Shown: piece after piece, positions 1 to 11,605 of the stretch
Numbering within the stretch: the stretch's first letter is position 1
How the letters are laid out: every line of letters begins with the position of its first letter
Assembly: GCA_951394045.1 (NCBI GenBank)
Contig: OX595986.1
Coordinates: 992,001-1,056,000, forward strand
DNA length: 64,000 nucleotides
Reading direction: 5' to 3'
From: Nitzschia sp. DOCU1
Lineage: Eukaryota > Bacillariophyta > Bacillariophyceae > Bacillariales > Bacillariaceae
Notes under the pieces: model-generated
Databases searched by the model: none
Told to the model about the DNA's origin: nothing
What the model saw: the letters and a program-made list of their open reading frames with translations, nothing else
Made by a program: the position numbers and the translations under genes

Positions 1-28
1 TGCTCATCCGATGGATTGATCTGTCAAA

Positions 29-3000
29 TCAAGTATCCGAAACGCCCTGCTTTCTCCACAGATCGTAATAAATCCCCTTCTTTGCTAGCAATTCGTCATG
101 TTTTCCGTACTCGACGATTCCACCATGTTCAAGTACTGCAATCTTGTCGCAGTTCTTGACAGTCACGAGACGGTGGGCGACCACTAGAGTTGTCCTGGGA
201 TGCTTCTCTCGCATGTCATCTAATGCAGCCTGAACAACGCGCTCGCTCTCGTTATCCAAAGCCGAAGTTGCTTCATCTAAGACCAGAACTGGTGGGTTCT
301 TGATGATGGCCCTAGCAATGGCGATTCGTTGCTTCTGGCCGCCACTCAAGAGGCTACCTCCAGGGCCGATCTCTGTATCATAGCCGGACGAAAGCGACGA
401 GATAAAATCGTGGGCGTTTGCCATTCGCGCTGCTTGGACAATCTCTTCTTCGGTTGCATTCCGTTTGCCCATTAGTAAATTTTCTCGAATTGTCCCGGAG
501 AAAAGGACTGGCATTTGGCCGACATACCCAATCTTGCTGCGTAGCCACGCCAGGTTCAACTCTTTGACATCGTGATGATCGACAGATACAAATCCAGACG
601 ACGATCTGTAGAATCGAAGCAGAAGTTGGAGAGCAGTGGACTTTCCTGATCCGGATCTGCCCACAAAAGCCACGCTCTGGGCTGGAGAGATTGCTAGATT
701 GAAACCATCATGGCCCTCCGAGGGATAATAGATGGGATGCCCTGGTCTTGTCGGATAGGAGAAGTGGACCGACCGGAAATTGATGCCACCGCTAAATGCG
801 TCCGGCTTGGACCCGTTTTGACTGAGTGGGTCATCTTCGTCCAGAGGCGCGTCGACAATTGCAAACAAACGAGCAGCGGCGGCTAATCCTTTGTGATTGG
901 AACCGAAATCTGCACTGACCTGGCCGATGGCAATGGCCGAAAACATGATTGCAAGCAAACTGGCGAAGAATTCCGTGAAGCCAACTTTTGCTTGCAGCAT
1001 GAATTCCACTCCGGCATAGAATAACAAGCCAAATGTTCCAAAGACAGCACACTGAGAAATTCCGAAGACCAACCCGGCATAAATCCCCTGTTTGACTTTG
1101 CTTTGGGAGTCAGGGACCAGTGCATTACAGTACTGGTCGCCAACTAGTTCTTCAAATCCGTACGCTTGAACAAGGCTAATTTCTCTCAAACCCTGCTCAA
1201 GAATTGTCGCCGAGGAAACCCCGTCCTGCTCAATAACCTTATTCCGGGTACATGCCGCTTGAATAAATCCCGAACCGACAATCAACGGCATGCACGCAAG
1301 AGCAATAAGACCAATCTGCCATGAAAATACCATTGAGATTATCAATCCAGAGATCATCGAAGACAACACTTGAACTTGCTGTCCAAGGGACCACCCTGTC
1401 ACTTTTGATACCATCTCAGCATCCTCTTCCAGTCTGGTGGTTAGTTCCCCGGTGCTATTCTCCGGAAAGTCGAACCACGCCACGCTGTGACGAACAATTT
1501 TATCGAAGACTAGGACCCTCATTCGGCGTGACAACCGAAACCCAGAGACGGAGAATCCACACCCAAGTGCGGCGTTTCCAAGCAACGAAACTCCTCCCAA
1601 GGCCAGGAAATAGAAACAGAGCGGGCGATTCTCTTCTTTCATTGTTTCTGAGTCGAGTTCGAAGAAGTTCGCTGTCAGTCGAGCGAAAAGAATTCCCTCA
1701 CATGGTGGCAAAGCACCGACGCAGATTGCTCCGACTAAACCAAGCAACAGATAAGCCCATTCATCCTTGTTTTGTTGCCATAGTCTGAAGAAACTCGCCA
1801 CCTTCTCGTCTTCGGGCTCACCCCCGTCGACTTTAGCTGCTTCAAGATCGTTTTCGTTGCCGAGTGCCATATGGCTCCCTTTCTCCACGCCGGAGGCTTC
1901 TTCTGCCGGAGCCGTTTCCTCAGCTGAGACACCAATCTGAGATTCGGCTGAGATTCCTTGCGATTTGCAGAGAAGTCCATAAATGCCTCCTTGTTCAATC
2001 AAACTCTTGTGACTGCCAAGCTGTTGAATTGAACCGTCGGCAATGACTGCAATCTGATCGCTAGATATGATTGTCGACAAACGATGGGCGACAGTGACCG
2101 TGGTTATCTTCTTGACTTTTCGAAGGCCGGCCAAGGCTTGTTGGACCGATTTCTCAGAGCTGGCGTCAAGAGCACTCGTGGCCTCGTCTAAAATCAAAAT
2201 AGAAGGATTACGAACGAGAGCTCGGGCAATCGCAATTCGTTGGACTTGTCCTCCACTCAATTGCATTGAGGCTCCGTTGTAAAAAGTATCGTATCTTTCG
2301 GGCAAATCCATAATAAAGTCGTGCGCAGAGGCTGCCTTGGCAGCAGCAACTATTTCGTCGTCGGGAACGTCCACGCCACCGTTCTTGCCCATTGCGATGT
2401 TGTCCCGAATGGTGCCGGGGAAAAGGGAAGGCGCTTGCTGGACGTAGCCAATCTGAGATCTCCACCATTTCAAATTCAAATCCGTGAGGGGAGTACCATT
2501 GGCCTCAACCCTTCCAGCAATTGGGTCGTAGAATCTCAACAACAGCTTGGAAATGGTACTTTTGCCAGATCCAGAAGGGCCTACGAGAGCGACAGAGCTC
2601 CCAGGGGCGATTCGGAGGTTGAATCCATTGAAGAGGATGCTTTCGGGGCGCGAAGGGTAAGCAAAGGTCACGTTCTTGAATTCGAGGGACCCATCGTAAT
2701 TTTCCATGACAACACCGCTATCGTTTGACGAAGCATCGATTTCCGGCGTCCGCTTGATAGCTCCAAATATTTCGACGGCCGCAATGCGTCCAAGATTGAC
2801 CGCTTGGATCCCGGGTGTCATAAGAGCGAAGAATTGAGCACAGAGAATGACACCGTAGATGCACCTGGAAAAAATCGGTTCTCTTGGTGAGACCGCCAGA
2901 ATAGACACTGTAACAGCGACATTTCGCAATTTGACTTACACCATGACCTCAGAGCCGCTAACGCCGCAGTAGTTGATGATGCAGTAGAATGGGTTAATTT

Positions 3001-4194
3001 TTGACTCGCCGACAGCTTCTGTATTGGCAACCTGTTCTGATCCCAACAAAAACGCAATGGTGTATGTAGCATAAAAGAGCAATCCCATAACACCCGATGC
3101 GACCCTTGCAAGAAAACCGCTCAAAATACTGTGGCGCTGCCCTTGCCGAACCATGATTTCGTATTTCTTTGCCGCCCACGATTCAGCATTTAGTGAAGAG
3201 ACGGTCTTGATAGCAGAAATAACTTCCGAGGCGAAAGCCCCCGCTGATGCAAACATTTCTAGTGCCAGCCCACTGCGACGGCGCATGAAAATAGAAATTA
3301 TCGCAATGGCGACAGCTACAATAGGCAGAACACAGAGCATGATCAAAGCCTGAAAAAGTTAGTGAAACAAGCAGATGATTAGAATGAACGATGCTCCCGG
3401 TGACTACTGATTGGAATCGGTAAACTTACCAAGGGAGCATTCAGACCGATGGCCACTGCTAAACAGCAAACTGCTGATAACAGGTTGCCATAAGTATCCA
3501 TCATTTGTCTCCCAATGGCACCATTAATCTTGACAAGAGCATTTGATGCGTAAGCCGGCAATTCTTGTGGGTCTCCTCGTTTGTCAAACCAGGCCGCCTC
3601 TTGCTTAAACGACGCTCGAACAAACTTTTCTCGAATGCGCAAGGCTTGCTTCTCGCCAGTGTACGTCCATATGGCAACGTATCCTGATCCTACTATCAAG
3701 GAGACACCTCCAACTGCACCAAAGAGCCAACACAATTGATAAAGCTGGCTAAGGAGCAAATCCATAGTAGCCTCGCTTCCAATGGTACTGACAAGAACGC
3801 CGATACTGTTAAAAGTTTCCAGTGACTTTGCCAACAACAGCAGCCAAGCAGGCATCGACAAACCTGATACGGTCGCGAGAACCATACCTCCCAACATGAG
3901 ACGAACTTCTTGTTTAGTCGCAAACGAAAGAAGGGTCAACATGCGGACCTTGGGGACAGTTTCTTTCTCGTCGGAGGCTCCAGGCCCCAGCCGGGCCAGT
4001 TGCGCCATCTTTTTGGCATGGTCCTCCAACCAGTCGACAACAGTCTTGATGACATCCGATTTTGAGCTTGCCACGAGAGGAAGAGCTTCTGCATTGGCTT
4101 TGCGGACGGATTGAAAATAGCTTGGAGATTCCTTGGCAGGCATCGATGGCCGCTTGCCACTTGGTCGAGTGACCGACTTTGGACGAGAGCTCAT
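29..4194 (-). CDS. ABC transporter, full-size ABCB/MDR type
   Basis: Full-length ATP-driven exporter of the P-glycoprotein (ABCB) group, about 1336 aa. Exons on the minus strand are 4194-3430, 3349-2940 and 2864-29; both introns (80 and 75 bp) have GTAAGT donors and CAG acceptors and keep the frame. The order is TMD1, NBD1, TMD2, NBD2. NBD1 (about residues 450-690) has Walker A GPSGSGKST, signature LSGGQ and Walker B ILILDEATSALD. NBD2 (about 1090-1330) has GRSGSGKST, LSGGQKQR and VLVLDEATSALD. Both have the switch motif VAHRL, so both sites look competent. The start is the first ATG in frame (MSSRPK). The N-terminus before the first membrane span is long and basic. The substrate cannot be read from sequence. 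It is divergently arranged with the kinase gene at 4942. Confidence 0.93.
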
Positions 4195-4941
4195 CCTGGA
4201 GGGCAGCAACTGAACGCCTTCTTTAAACCAGACTTAATGACGAAGGATGTCGAAAGAGAAAATAGCCGACCTTGAGAAATGGTCAAACCAAATCTTTGGG
4301 AGGAATTTTCTGCCGTTGTCTTTACTGGATCTGCTGAAGCATGATGTCAACATCTTGGAAAGTTGCGGCGAAGCCCAAAAGAAACGGTAAATACCAGTAA
4401 AATGGCCGTCCATGCTCGAAATGATGCCCCGACGAGAACTGCCCGAAGCCTCTGAGAAGAAGCAAAATGGCGAGAGGGATCGACTTTGCTGCTGGTATCA
4501 TAGACGAAATTGAAATGTTTCCATTTTAGTACATACTCTATCATAGGGAGCACTTGACTGTGTGTCAAGTGTGACCTCACTTACTCGGGGTACGTCCCGC
4601 CCAGCATCATACTTCATTCTTCTCGTGGCCTTCGTGCCCGGGACACTCCTTTTGCAATTTTGGTATCGTGATATCGGCATGTAACTCTCTCATCCTTTGA
4701 GTCAAGCGCGCGTTCCCAACGGAAGCGCGCGTCGGAACTGGTTGGACATTGTTGGGAAGAAAAGCTCCACCGGTAGCTAGATTCCTTCGGCGGCATCAGT
4801 TTGGCACCTCTCACGGCGGGTCAAGATTAAAGTAGTCGCAAGCAAAGACAGCTTCCGGGCGGGTCCCAACAACATAATCTCCCAAGCCTCTGACAGTAGC
4901 ACTATCAGTTCCAGAGTTTTTTGTTAGCCGGTACTACAACA
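4195..4941. other. Divergent intergenic region
   Basis: Shared upstream region of the ABC transporter and the tandem kinase (747 bp). Short open frames occur, but none has coding character. No repeat or RNA gene seen. Confidence 0.6.
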
Positions 4942-7164
4942 ATGGCAGAGATGAAGAAGCCAGGATTGACCCTGGTGGGTAAGGATAGCGAAACTTCGCA
5001 CAAATTTGTGGAGGAGTACGACCTCGACAAACGGTTGCGCAGTGGTTCGTATGGTGTGGTCTACACTACTCGACACAAGGTCACGAATGAGGAATATGCC
5101 GTCAAGGTCATTGACCGCACGAAGCTGAAGAAAAAAGATGACGATGGCACGTTCCGGGAAGTGGGCATTATGAAGGAATTGCTTGGCGTCCCGAACATTG
5201 TGGCTCTAGTCGATTTTTACGTCGAACCCCAAACCTTTTACGTCGTCCAAGTTTACGCCAAAGGCGGGGACGTTTTCGACCGAATCGCTGCAAGGGTGAG
5301 CTATACGGAAAAGGATGCTCGCGATCTTAGTATCGTATTGCTGAAGACCATGAAAAGTCTCCACAAGCGAAAGATTTGCCACAGAGATTTGAAACCTGAG
5401 AATCTTTTGTTAAAGGAACAGGGGGACGATACCGAAATTCTCGTCGCAGATTTCGGCTTTGCCAAACACGTGCCCGATGGAGGCCTGAAAACGCGATGCG
5501 GAACACCCGCCTTTGTGGCTCCTGAAATTCTTGTAGGCGATCGATACAACACGCAAGCAGACATGTGGTCCGTGGGGTGTCTACTCTTTATGCTGATTGG
5601 TGGTTACCCCCCGTTCCAGGACGAAACTCACCGAGGTCTCTTTCGAAAGATTCGAGCCGCTGATTTTACATTCCATGAGGTTTATTGGGCGAATGTCAGT
5701 GTGCACGCCAAACAACTCATTTCGAAGCTCTTGACGGTCGACCCGCAATTACGATTAAATGCTGAAAGTTCTCTTCTGACAACCTGGTTGGAGGTTCAGG
5801 AAGATCAGCTGAGCGTTCGTGATTTGTCTGGATCCATCGATGAGATCAAACGTTTCTCGGCGAAGCGCAAGCTTAAGTCCGCCATGTTTGCCGTGATGTG
5901 GGGTGTCGGTACAGCATTCCGCACAGAAAAGATTAGTGAACTGCTACAGTTGACCGATAAGAAGGACGAGGAGAGCAAGTCTCTGCAACTGTCAGAAATC
6001 AACGTCGAGCAACAAGCCAAACGCTTTGATCTCGGTATGGCGCACAAGAAACGCTTTGAGGAACTCTACGATCTCGGTGAGAAGATCCACAGAGGGTCCT
6101 TTGCGGTGGTCAAGGAATGCCGGCATCGCGAATGGGATCAAAAGTATGCGGTCAAGATTATCAAACGGGATGGAAAGACGGATGAGATTGTGCTTCACGA
6201 GGTTGCCATTATGAACCAACTTGATCATCCTCACATTGTCAAGGTGATTGATTTTTTCGAAGAAGAAGAGTTTTACTACATCGTTATGGAGCTGATGGCA
6301 GGTGGAGATTGCTTTGACAGAATTATAGCGATGAACCAATACACAGAGGCTGATGCTCGTGACCTAGCCAAGATCCTTTTGGAGGGAGTCAACTACATGC
6401 ACCAGGCGGGGATTGCGCATCGCGACTTGAAGCCACAGAACCTTCTGTTGAAGGTAAGTGTACCGAGCTGAACTTGGCTACTAGGAAGCACTGCTACAAC
6501 GCTAACATTCTCCTTTGCAGTCCAAGAAAGACAATGCAGCCATCAAGATTGCCGACTTTGGCTTTGCCAAGAAAGTCCATACACCAAAATCGCTGACATC
6601 TCGGTGCGGTACAGTAAGTAGACCTAGTCAATGATGCCGTGAAGGAAGCGCCCTGCTCTCACGTTTCTTCCTCGGACACAGCCAAGTTACGTAGCCCCCG
6701 AAATTTTGAAAGGCATTCCATATGACCAGTCTTGTGATATGTGGTCGGTAGGCGTTATCATTTACGTACTTTTGTGTGGCTACACGCCGTTCATGTCAGA
6801 GGACCAGGAACAAATGTTTGCGAAGATCAAGCATGGAGAATGGGAATTCGACGCTGAAGATTTCAAGCACGTATCCGATGAAGCCAAAGATCTCATCCGA
6901 TCCTTGCTAGAACCGAACCCGGACTTGAGAATGACCGCCGCTCGAGCGCTAAGATCGAAGTGGATCAACGAAGATGCAAAGATGCTTTCTAGTCGTGATT
7001 TATCGCAGGGTGTCATGAATCTGAAAGAGCGAAGACCGCGACTACTGGATGTGGCACGAGCCTTCATGGGGATCGGTGGGGGGATTGGTGGCGTTACGAA
7101 GAATATGCTAGGAAACCTCAAAACCATTCAGAGCGGGGGCGATAGTTCACATGAACTTTTGTAG
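4942..7164 (+). CDS. Tandem Ser/Thr protein kinase with two CaMK-like catalytic domains
   Basis: Two complete CaMK-group kinase domains in one polypeptide of about 695 aa. Exons are 4942-6453, 6521-6613 and 6682-7164; the introns (67 and 68 bp) are GT-AG and phase 0. Kinase 1 (about residues 25-285) has loop SGSYGVV, YAVK, HRDLKPEN, DFGFAK and APEI. Kinase 2 (about 378-640) has YAVKII, HRDLKPQN, DFGFAKK and VAPEIL. Lys, HRD Asp and DFG Asp are intact in both, so both could be active. The glycine loop of kinase 2 (HRGSFAVV) is degenerate. No EF-hands are present, so this is not a classical CDPK. The two-domain order recalls RSK/MSK kinases, but both domains here are CaMK-like. The first ATG in frame is used. 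Substrate unknown. Confidence 0.92.
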
Positions 7165-7324
7165 CGCCTCGCCACCGAAAGTGTGCACCATACATGCTGG
7201 AGTGCATCTTTTGTAAGTAGTCTAGTTTTGGAACGACGTGCTAGCCCAAGGCAAGTTTACCGGTGGGAAAATGCCTAGTAATTGTAGATAGTTATGTAAA
7301 GTTCTGCAAGATATCGTCCAACCT

Positions 7325-8917
7325 TTATTCGACTTCGCCAATGTCCCAAATTTCTCCGTACTTGTGGCGTTTACCGCAATATTTACAGGTGAACGATCTG
7401 CCGACAGTTCGGAAGAAATACGGCGGCACGCTCTGGTGCGCAGAGCGGGAAGTAATGCAATCCTCATTCTTGCACGAAATCTCGTCAAAGTTGTAAATCT
7501 TGGGTGGCATGGCCAATCGATACTTGTGGAGGACGGAGCTTTCCTTGATGACGTTCAGAGTGCAACCAGGCGATACGGCCGCCAACTTTTTAATCTGCTC
7601 AGGAGTAAAATCCAAAATATCCGGCAGCGACATGATTCCCTTAAAGTCTTTTGGGTCATTGCAATGAAAGACTCCATGCGATCCACGCACGTTGAGCTTG
7701 AGGATACGGCGGATTTTCGAGATCCGATCCCAAATCTCTTCGGGGGTCTTCCCCTTGGCGATGTGGTCGATGACGGTGCCGTGGTCAACTGGCTTGATAC
7801 CGACCTTGAAACGATCCTCGACGTGGGTCTTGCGTGTGATGGGGACATCCGTGATAAAGGACTCATCTTTCTTGGGGGGTTCTATTCCGGCACCCTTGAA
7901 GTCGTGTCCAAGCTTTCCTGCCACAAGGGCTAGCTCAATGATACGTGTAAAGTATCCGTTAATGGCTTGTCCGTCCCATCCGTTCAAGTCGGTATTATCC
8001 AAGAATGTGGGAATGACGGGCGTTTCTCGATGACGAGGCAGGGGATGGTAGAATTTAGTGCCGGCTGGCAATTCTTGCATCCATTTTTGTTGAAACGTGA
8101 CAGCCTTTCTGAGCTCCTGCTCACGATCGCGGATTTCGTCACCCATGCGCTCCAGCTGCAGACGAGTGAAATACCAGCAATCCGAGACTTTTCCAGACTT
8201 GAGATATTCTTCAATTGACGGATACTCGCGAACTTCAAAGCCATTCTCAATCAAGCCAGTCTTGTAAGTATCTGGTAGTGCTAGTTCAGTCGGTGCCACC
8301 AAATCGACGACCACTTTTTTAAAGACTTTGAGTCCGTCGACCTTGGAGTGGACAGTGCGACCATGCAGCAGGTCACCAATGAGAGCAAGATGAATGTACG
8401 AATCATCCCAGTTTCGTTGTTCCAAAAAGGTGAATTCGTCCAAGAACTCTTGCGTCGGGTGCTCGTGTCTCCCGTCGCCAGCATTGATGAACACTGGCTT
8501 TTCTCGACCAATTCGTTCCGCATAGGGGGCTAATTGCTCTTCCATGGCGAGACATACGCCCTCCATTTTGGTACGCATGATAAAAATAGAACGCTTTCCG
8601 TATCCTACGAGCATTTTCATGGTATCACTCAATGACTCTTTCTTGGTAAACGAAGAGTTTTCAGCATCAAATACATTGAGCGTCACACCATGGAAATTGG
8701 CAGCCGATCGAAAGGACTCCTTTGTACGAGTCGACGCTTCGAGAAACATCAAGTAGATGTTGAGCTCGGGGTCTTCAATTCGAAAAGGCGAAACATCGCC
8801 CCCCGGTGTACTCCAGGCAGCTTTGAGATCTCGCGTCTTCTCGTAGAGGTAGCGTTGCTCGTCGACACTCAAGTCGCCTGCTGCCGCCAAGGTTCGACCA
8901 AGGAAAGGATTCGACAT
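7325..8917 (-). CDS. pyrBI: Aspartate carbamoyltransferase, catalytic-regulatory (PyrB-PyrI) fusion
   Basis: Second step of de novo pyrimidine synthesis: carbamoyl phosphate plus aspartate gives carbamoyl aspartate. Single exon, 530 aa from ATG 8917 (MSNPFLGR). The catalytic part (about 1-350) has the carbamoyl-phosphate site STRTKESF, the KKES loop, HPTQ, the GRTVHS segment and HPLPR. The last 150 residues match the bacterial regulatory chain PyrI: a GTVIDHI segment, LKLNVRGSHGVF, and a zinc site C-x4-C ... C-x2-C (CKNEDC, CKYC). PyrI is normally a separate prokaryotic subunit; plants carry only PyrB, and animals and fungi use CAD. No transit peptide is visible, so the protein is probably cytosolic unless an upstream exon was missed. 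It runs convergent with the kinase gene, 160 bp away. Confidence 0.93.
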   Translation of the reverse strand: MSNPFLGRTLAAAGDLSVDEQRYLYEKTRDLKAAWSTPGGDVSPFRIEDPELNIYLMFLEASTRTKESFRSAANFHGVTLNVFDAENSSFTKKESLSDTMKMLVGYGKRSIFIMRTKMEGVCLAMEEQLAPYAERIGREKPVFINAGDGRHEHPTQEFLDEFTFLEQRNWDDSYIHLALIGDLLHGRTVHSKVDGLKVFKKVVVDLVAPTELALPDTYKTGLIENGFEVREYPSIEEYLKSGKVSDCWYFTRLQLERMGDEIRDREQELRKAVTFQQKWMQELPAGTKFYHPLPRHRETPVIPTFLDNTDLNGWDGQAINGYFTRIIELALVAGKLGHDFKGAGIEPPKKDESFITDVPITRKTHVEDRFKVGIKPVDHGTVIDHIAKGKTPEEIWDRISKIRRILKLNVRGSHGVFHCNDPKDFKGIMSLPDILDFTPEQIKKLAAVSPGCTLNVIKESSVLHKYRLAMPPKIYNFDEISCKNEDCITSRSAHQSVPPYFFRTVGRSFTCKYCGKRHKYGEIWDIGEVE

Positions 8918-9374
8918 GTTGATGGTTCCGATCTTCACGCTGTGATGTTTTTGATCTCGAATGCTACATATGGAATCCAGTTCTCGTCGACGGAGTTTTG
9001 ATGGACAGCAATCAAGCAATGCTTCTCGTTTCCCGCCAACACCAAGAAGATTTCCGAAAGATCGTGTGGCTGGCTATTTCTCCGACCCGAGCGATAGGAG
9101 TCGACCCGTGCAGACCCGCGTAAAAGATCGCTCACGTTGAAATCATGAAGAGATGGTACAGGTTCAGTCACGAATGAAGACTAGGTAGTCGGTTTGGTCA
9201 CGACGAGTATCTTTTTTCGTGGATCCTTGGCTCATCGCTTCTCACCTTTCCAACCAAATTTTGTTGGAACAACAATTATTTGATTCGATTATTGCAAAGG
9301 TCGCACAAGAGCATCCCGAAAGGAAGCTACAGCATTTTTATTGCTACATAGATCCCAGAAAAACAAAGGAGGAG
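8918..9374. other. Divergent intergenic region
   Basis: Lies between the ATCase and glutaredoxin starts. The frame from 9219 to 9374 is open and continuous with glutaredoxin but has no ATG. It could be 5' UTR or part of an exon joined to an unseen upstream exon. Confidence 0.5.
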
Positions 9375-9824
9375 ATGAGCGCATTGGAGGCATTGTTCGC
9401 CAAGAAGCATCCAAAGCGCCAATCAGAGGCCAAAATAGCATCGGATCTCGAAGAGCAAGCCGATGAGTCTCCCGCTTCTATTGATTGTGTAAAAGAGATT
9501 CAATCTCTCATCGATTCCAATACGATCATGGTCTTTTCCAAGACTTATTGCCCCTTTTGTCGGCAAGCAAAAATGGCATTGCGAAGTGTCCCGAATCTTG
9601 AGTTTCACGTGGTGGAAATGGACGACGGCTCACACGACGGATGGCAAGGAAATGTATCGAAAATCGCCAAATCACTGGCAGCCCAGGGAGCAGTCAACAA
9701 CAATACAGCTAGCGTACCTCAAATTTTCATCAAGCAGCAATACATTGGTGGAGCGGAAGACTTGGCGGACATGTTTGCGGATGGCCGACTAGCGAAAATG
9801 TTAGGTCGACCATTGTATCCATAG
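9375..9824 (+). CDS. Glutaredoxin, dithiol CPFC type
   Basis: GSH-dependent thiol-disulfide oxidoreductase. From the first ATG the protein has 149 aa; the glutaredoxin domain covers about residues 42-145. Seen are the redox motif TYCPFC (Cys 59 and 62), the cis-Pro segment SVPQIFI and the GSH-binding end YIGGAEDL. The first 40 residues are charged and low in hydrophobicity, with no clear targeting signal. The frame stays open 156 bp upstream without an ATG, so the N-terminus could be longer if an upstream exon exists. The gene ends 93 bp from the convergent pirin gene. Confidence 0.88.
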   Translation: MSALEALFAKKHPKRQSEAKIASDLEEQADESPASIDCVKEIQSLIDSNTIMVFSKTYCPFCRQAKMALRSVPNLEFHVVEMDDGSHDGWQGNVSKIAKSLAAQGAVNNNTASVPQIFIKQQYIGGAEDLADMFADGRLAKMLGRPLYP

Positions 9825-9917
9825 GTTTGTGGTGCCCGAGAACGGTCAACGCGTGGAATCACAAAAAGATTGCAATAGCTGTCGTGCTGGTGTATCAGTA
9901 TTACTAACATAATGTAG

Positions 9918-10892
9918 CTACAGATCGGATCTCCCTGAACCGGGCTCTTCTGGCATGGAGTACATGAGAAAGTGCGCGACATGGCCACTCTCGGTTGACT
10001 CAACTTGGGTGGCTTTAATTTCTATCTGGCCACCACCTTTGATTTCACAAGCATCGTACTTGTCGAGACGCTGACCATTCACATCCAGGGATCCTTCGAT
10101 GCAAAGCAAATAGGCCTGTCGACCTGCCGACAAGTGAATGGTTGTTGACTTGTCAATTTCTAGTTCGGCGGCATATCCATCGACACTCTGATTGATCTTG
10201 ACAGGAGTCGATACGTCCTTGTCGTCCACACTCGATACTAAATGTTGTACTTGGTTTCTTCGTGCTTCTGTGCAAGTACTTCCATCCAAGGAACCATAGT
10301 TCGGTGGGAGTCCAGAAGCCTTGGGCACAATCCAAGTTTGAATAAAGCGCAACGGTGTATCTCCAAGATTATGTTCTGAATGTCGGACCCCCGTTCCTGC
10401 CGTCATGAATTGAATGGATCCCCTGCCCAAGGATTCTTTGGTGCCCATGCTATCTTGATGTGTCAACTGGCCATGCACAACATAGGTCAGAATCTCCATG
10501 TTGCTATGGCCATGCGTACCAAAGCCGCGTCGTGGCTGTACCAAGTCGTCATTCATGACGCGTAAGACTCCAAAGTTGTTGTTGTCCATGTTTCGATATT
10601 CCGCAAATGCAAAATGAAATCTGGATTTGAGCCAGTTGCCATTGGTCCAAGAAGGGTCATCTTCCTTGTTTGCCTTGTTACCGAACCACTTGGGATTTGG
10701 TTCCGAGACAAAGAGTTTGGAGTTGGTGATCACTCGGATGCTAGGACTGACCGTAGCAGCGTCGCATGAGGTGCTCGATGTGGATGACGATAGACTGGTG
10801 GCCGGGGAGGGATGCGTCGTGAGAAAGGCGGCCGTCAAGACAGCAGCGGCGGTGCGAAAGCGACCAGCTGCAAAAGTCGACTTGGAGAGCAT
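9918..10892 (-). CDS. Pirin-family bicupin with signal peptide
   Basis: Pirin/YhhW-like double cupin of 324 aa, single exon, ATG start. Some family members are metal-dependent quercetinases, others are transcription cofactors. The metal site of the N-terminal cupin is present: His127 and His129 in THGHSNMEILTYV, then His171 and Glu173 in GTGVRHSEHN. The C-terminal cupin lacks such ligands, as usual in the family. The first 35 residues form a signal-like, Ala-rich stretch (TAAAVLTAAFL) followed by a Ser/Thr-rich linker, so the protein is probably routed to the secretory system or an organelle and not to the nucleus. Physiological substrate unknown. Confidence 0.9.
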   Translation of the reverse strand: MLSKSTFAAGRFRTAAAVLTAAFLTTHPSPATSLSSSTSSTSCDAATVSPSIRVITNSKLFVSEPNPKWFGNKANKEDDPSWTNGNWLKSRFHFAFAEYRNMDNNNFGVLRVMNDDLVQPRRGFGTHGHSNMEILTYVVHGQLTHQDSMGTKESLGRGSIQFMTAGTGVRHSEHNLGDTPLRFIQTWIVPKASGLPPNYGSLDGSTCTEARRNQVQHLVSSVDDKDVSTPVKINQSVDGYAAELEIDKSTTIHLSAGRQAYLLCIEGSLDVNGQRLDKYDACEIKGGGQIEIKATQVESTESGHVAHFLMYSMPEEPGSGRSDL

Positions 10893-11605
10893 GATGCAGA
10901 TTTGTTGGAGGTTTGTTTTATGATCGTCGTCGGAATCTAACTGAGTGGGGCGCCATGTCTTTCATCTCCATCGTTCATCGAAGGAAACCAAAAAATGGCG
11001 ACATGGAACTTTCTCGAGTTCGAAATCGCGTAATCCAAAAAGCCCGTTTTGACTTCTTCGAACCATTGACTAATCTGACCTCACAAACCGTCGGTCGTTT
11101 GTTCACCTTTGGGCGTCTGTGCCGCTTCCGTAGATGCACGTTCGTGTTGGCGTGAAACTCCGAACAGTTCGAACGACGCGCTTGATGTTCAGCGCGCCCA
11201 GCAGCGCACCATTTTGGATTCCAAACCACCTCCGTCATTTGTCGACGTGGCTTTGCAGTACAACCTCTACCTGGTACGTGAGGTTGACGAGCTGGCCAGC
11301 CGGCAACATTGTCGGTGGGAGACAACGCGATAAGATGAACCAATGGCAGCTTAGAACGGTCATTGCTTATTTTGCGCTCTCCGACCAGGTGCATCATCGT
11401 TTGAGACCACAACCTTTGGTTTTCTTTTGGGGTAAGTGGTCGGAACCACGTCGACGGCATTTTTACAAGAACGTTTGCAGATTGTCATTGTCGTTGCATT
11501 CCATAATTTGTACGCTAAAGTTGCTATTCTCTGTGGTAACTTATAACGTTCTCTGACGCCCCATCATTGTTTTTGTCGCAGCCCATTTGTTTTTCTTGCA
11601 ATAGC
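10893..11605. other. Divergent intergenic region with possible 5' UTR intron
   Basis: 713 bp between pirin and the carrier gene. A good donor (GTAAGT, 11432) and a pyrimidine-rich acceptor ending in GCAG (about 11581) sit before the carrier ATG. Joining them creates a stop before ATG 11606, so this would be a 5' UTR intron and not an extra coding exon. Nothing else recognised. Confidence 0.35.

Noticed and set aside
11335..11431. Extra first exon for the carrier gene (ATG 11335, donor 11432)
   Set aside because: Joining it to the acceptor near 11581 brings an in-frame TAG before ATG 11606, so it can only be 5' UTR.
10975..11460. 161-codon minus-strand frame between pirin and the carrier gene
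   Set aside because: No domain or targeting signal, and it covers a probable promoter and 5' UTR intron.
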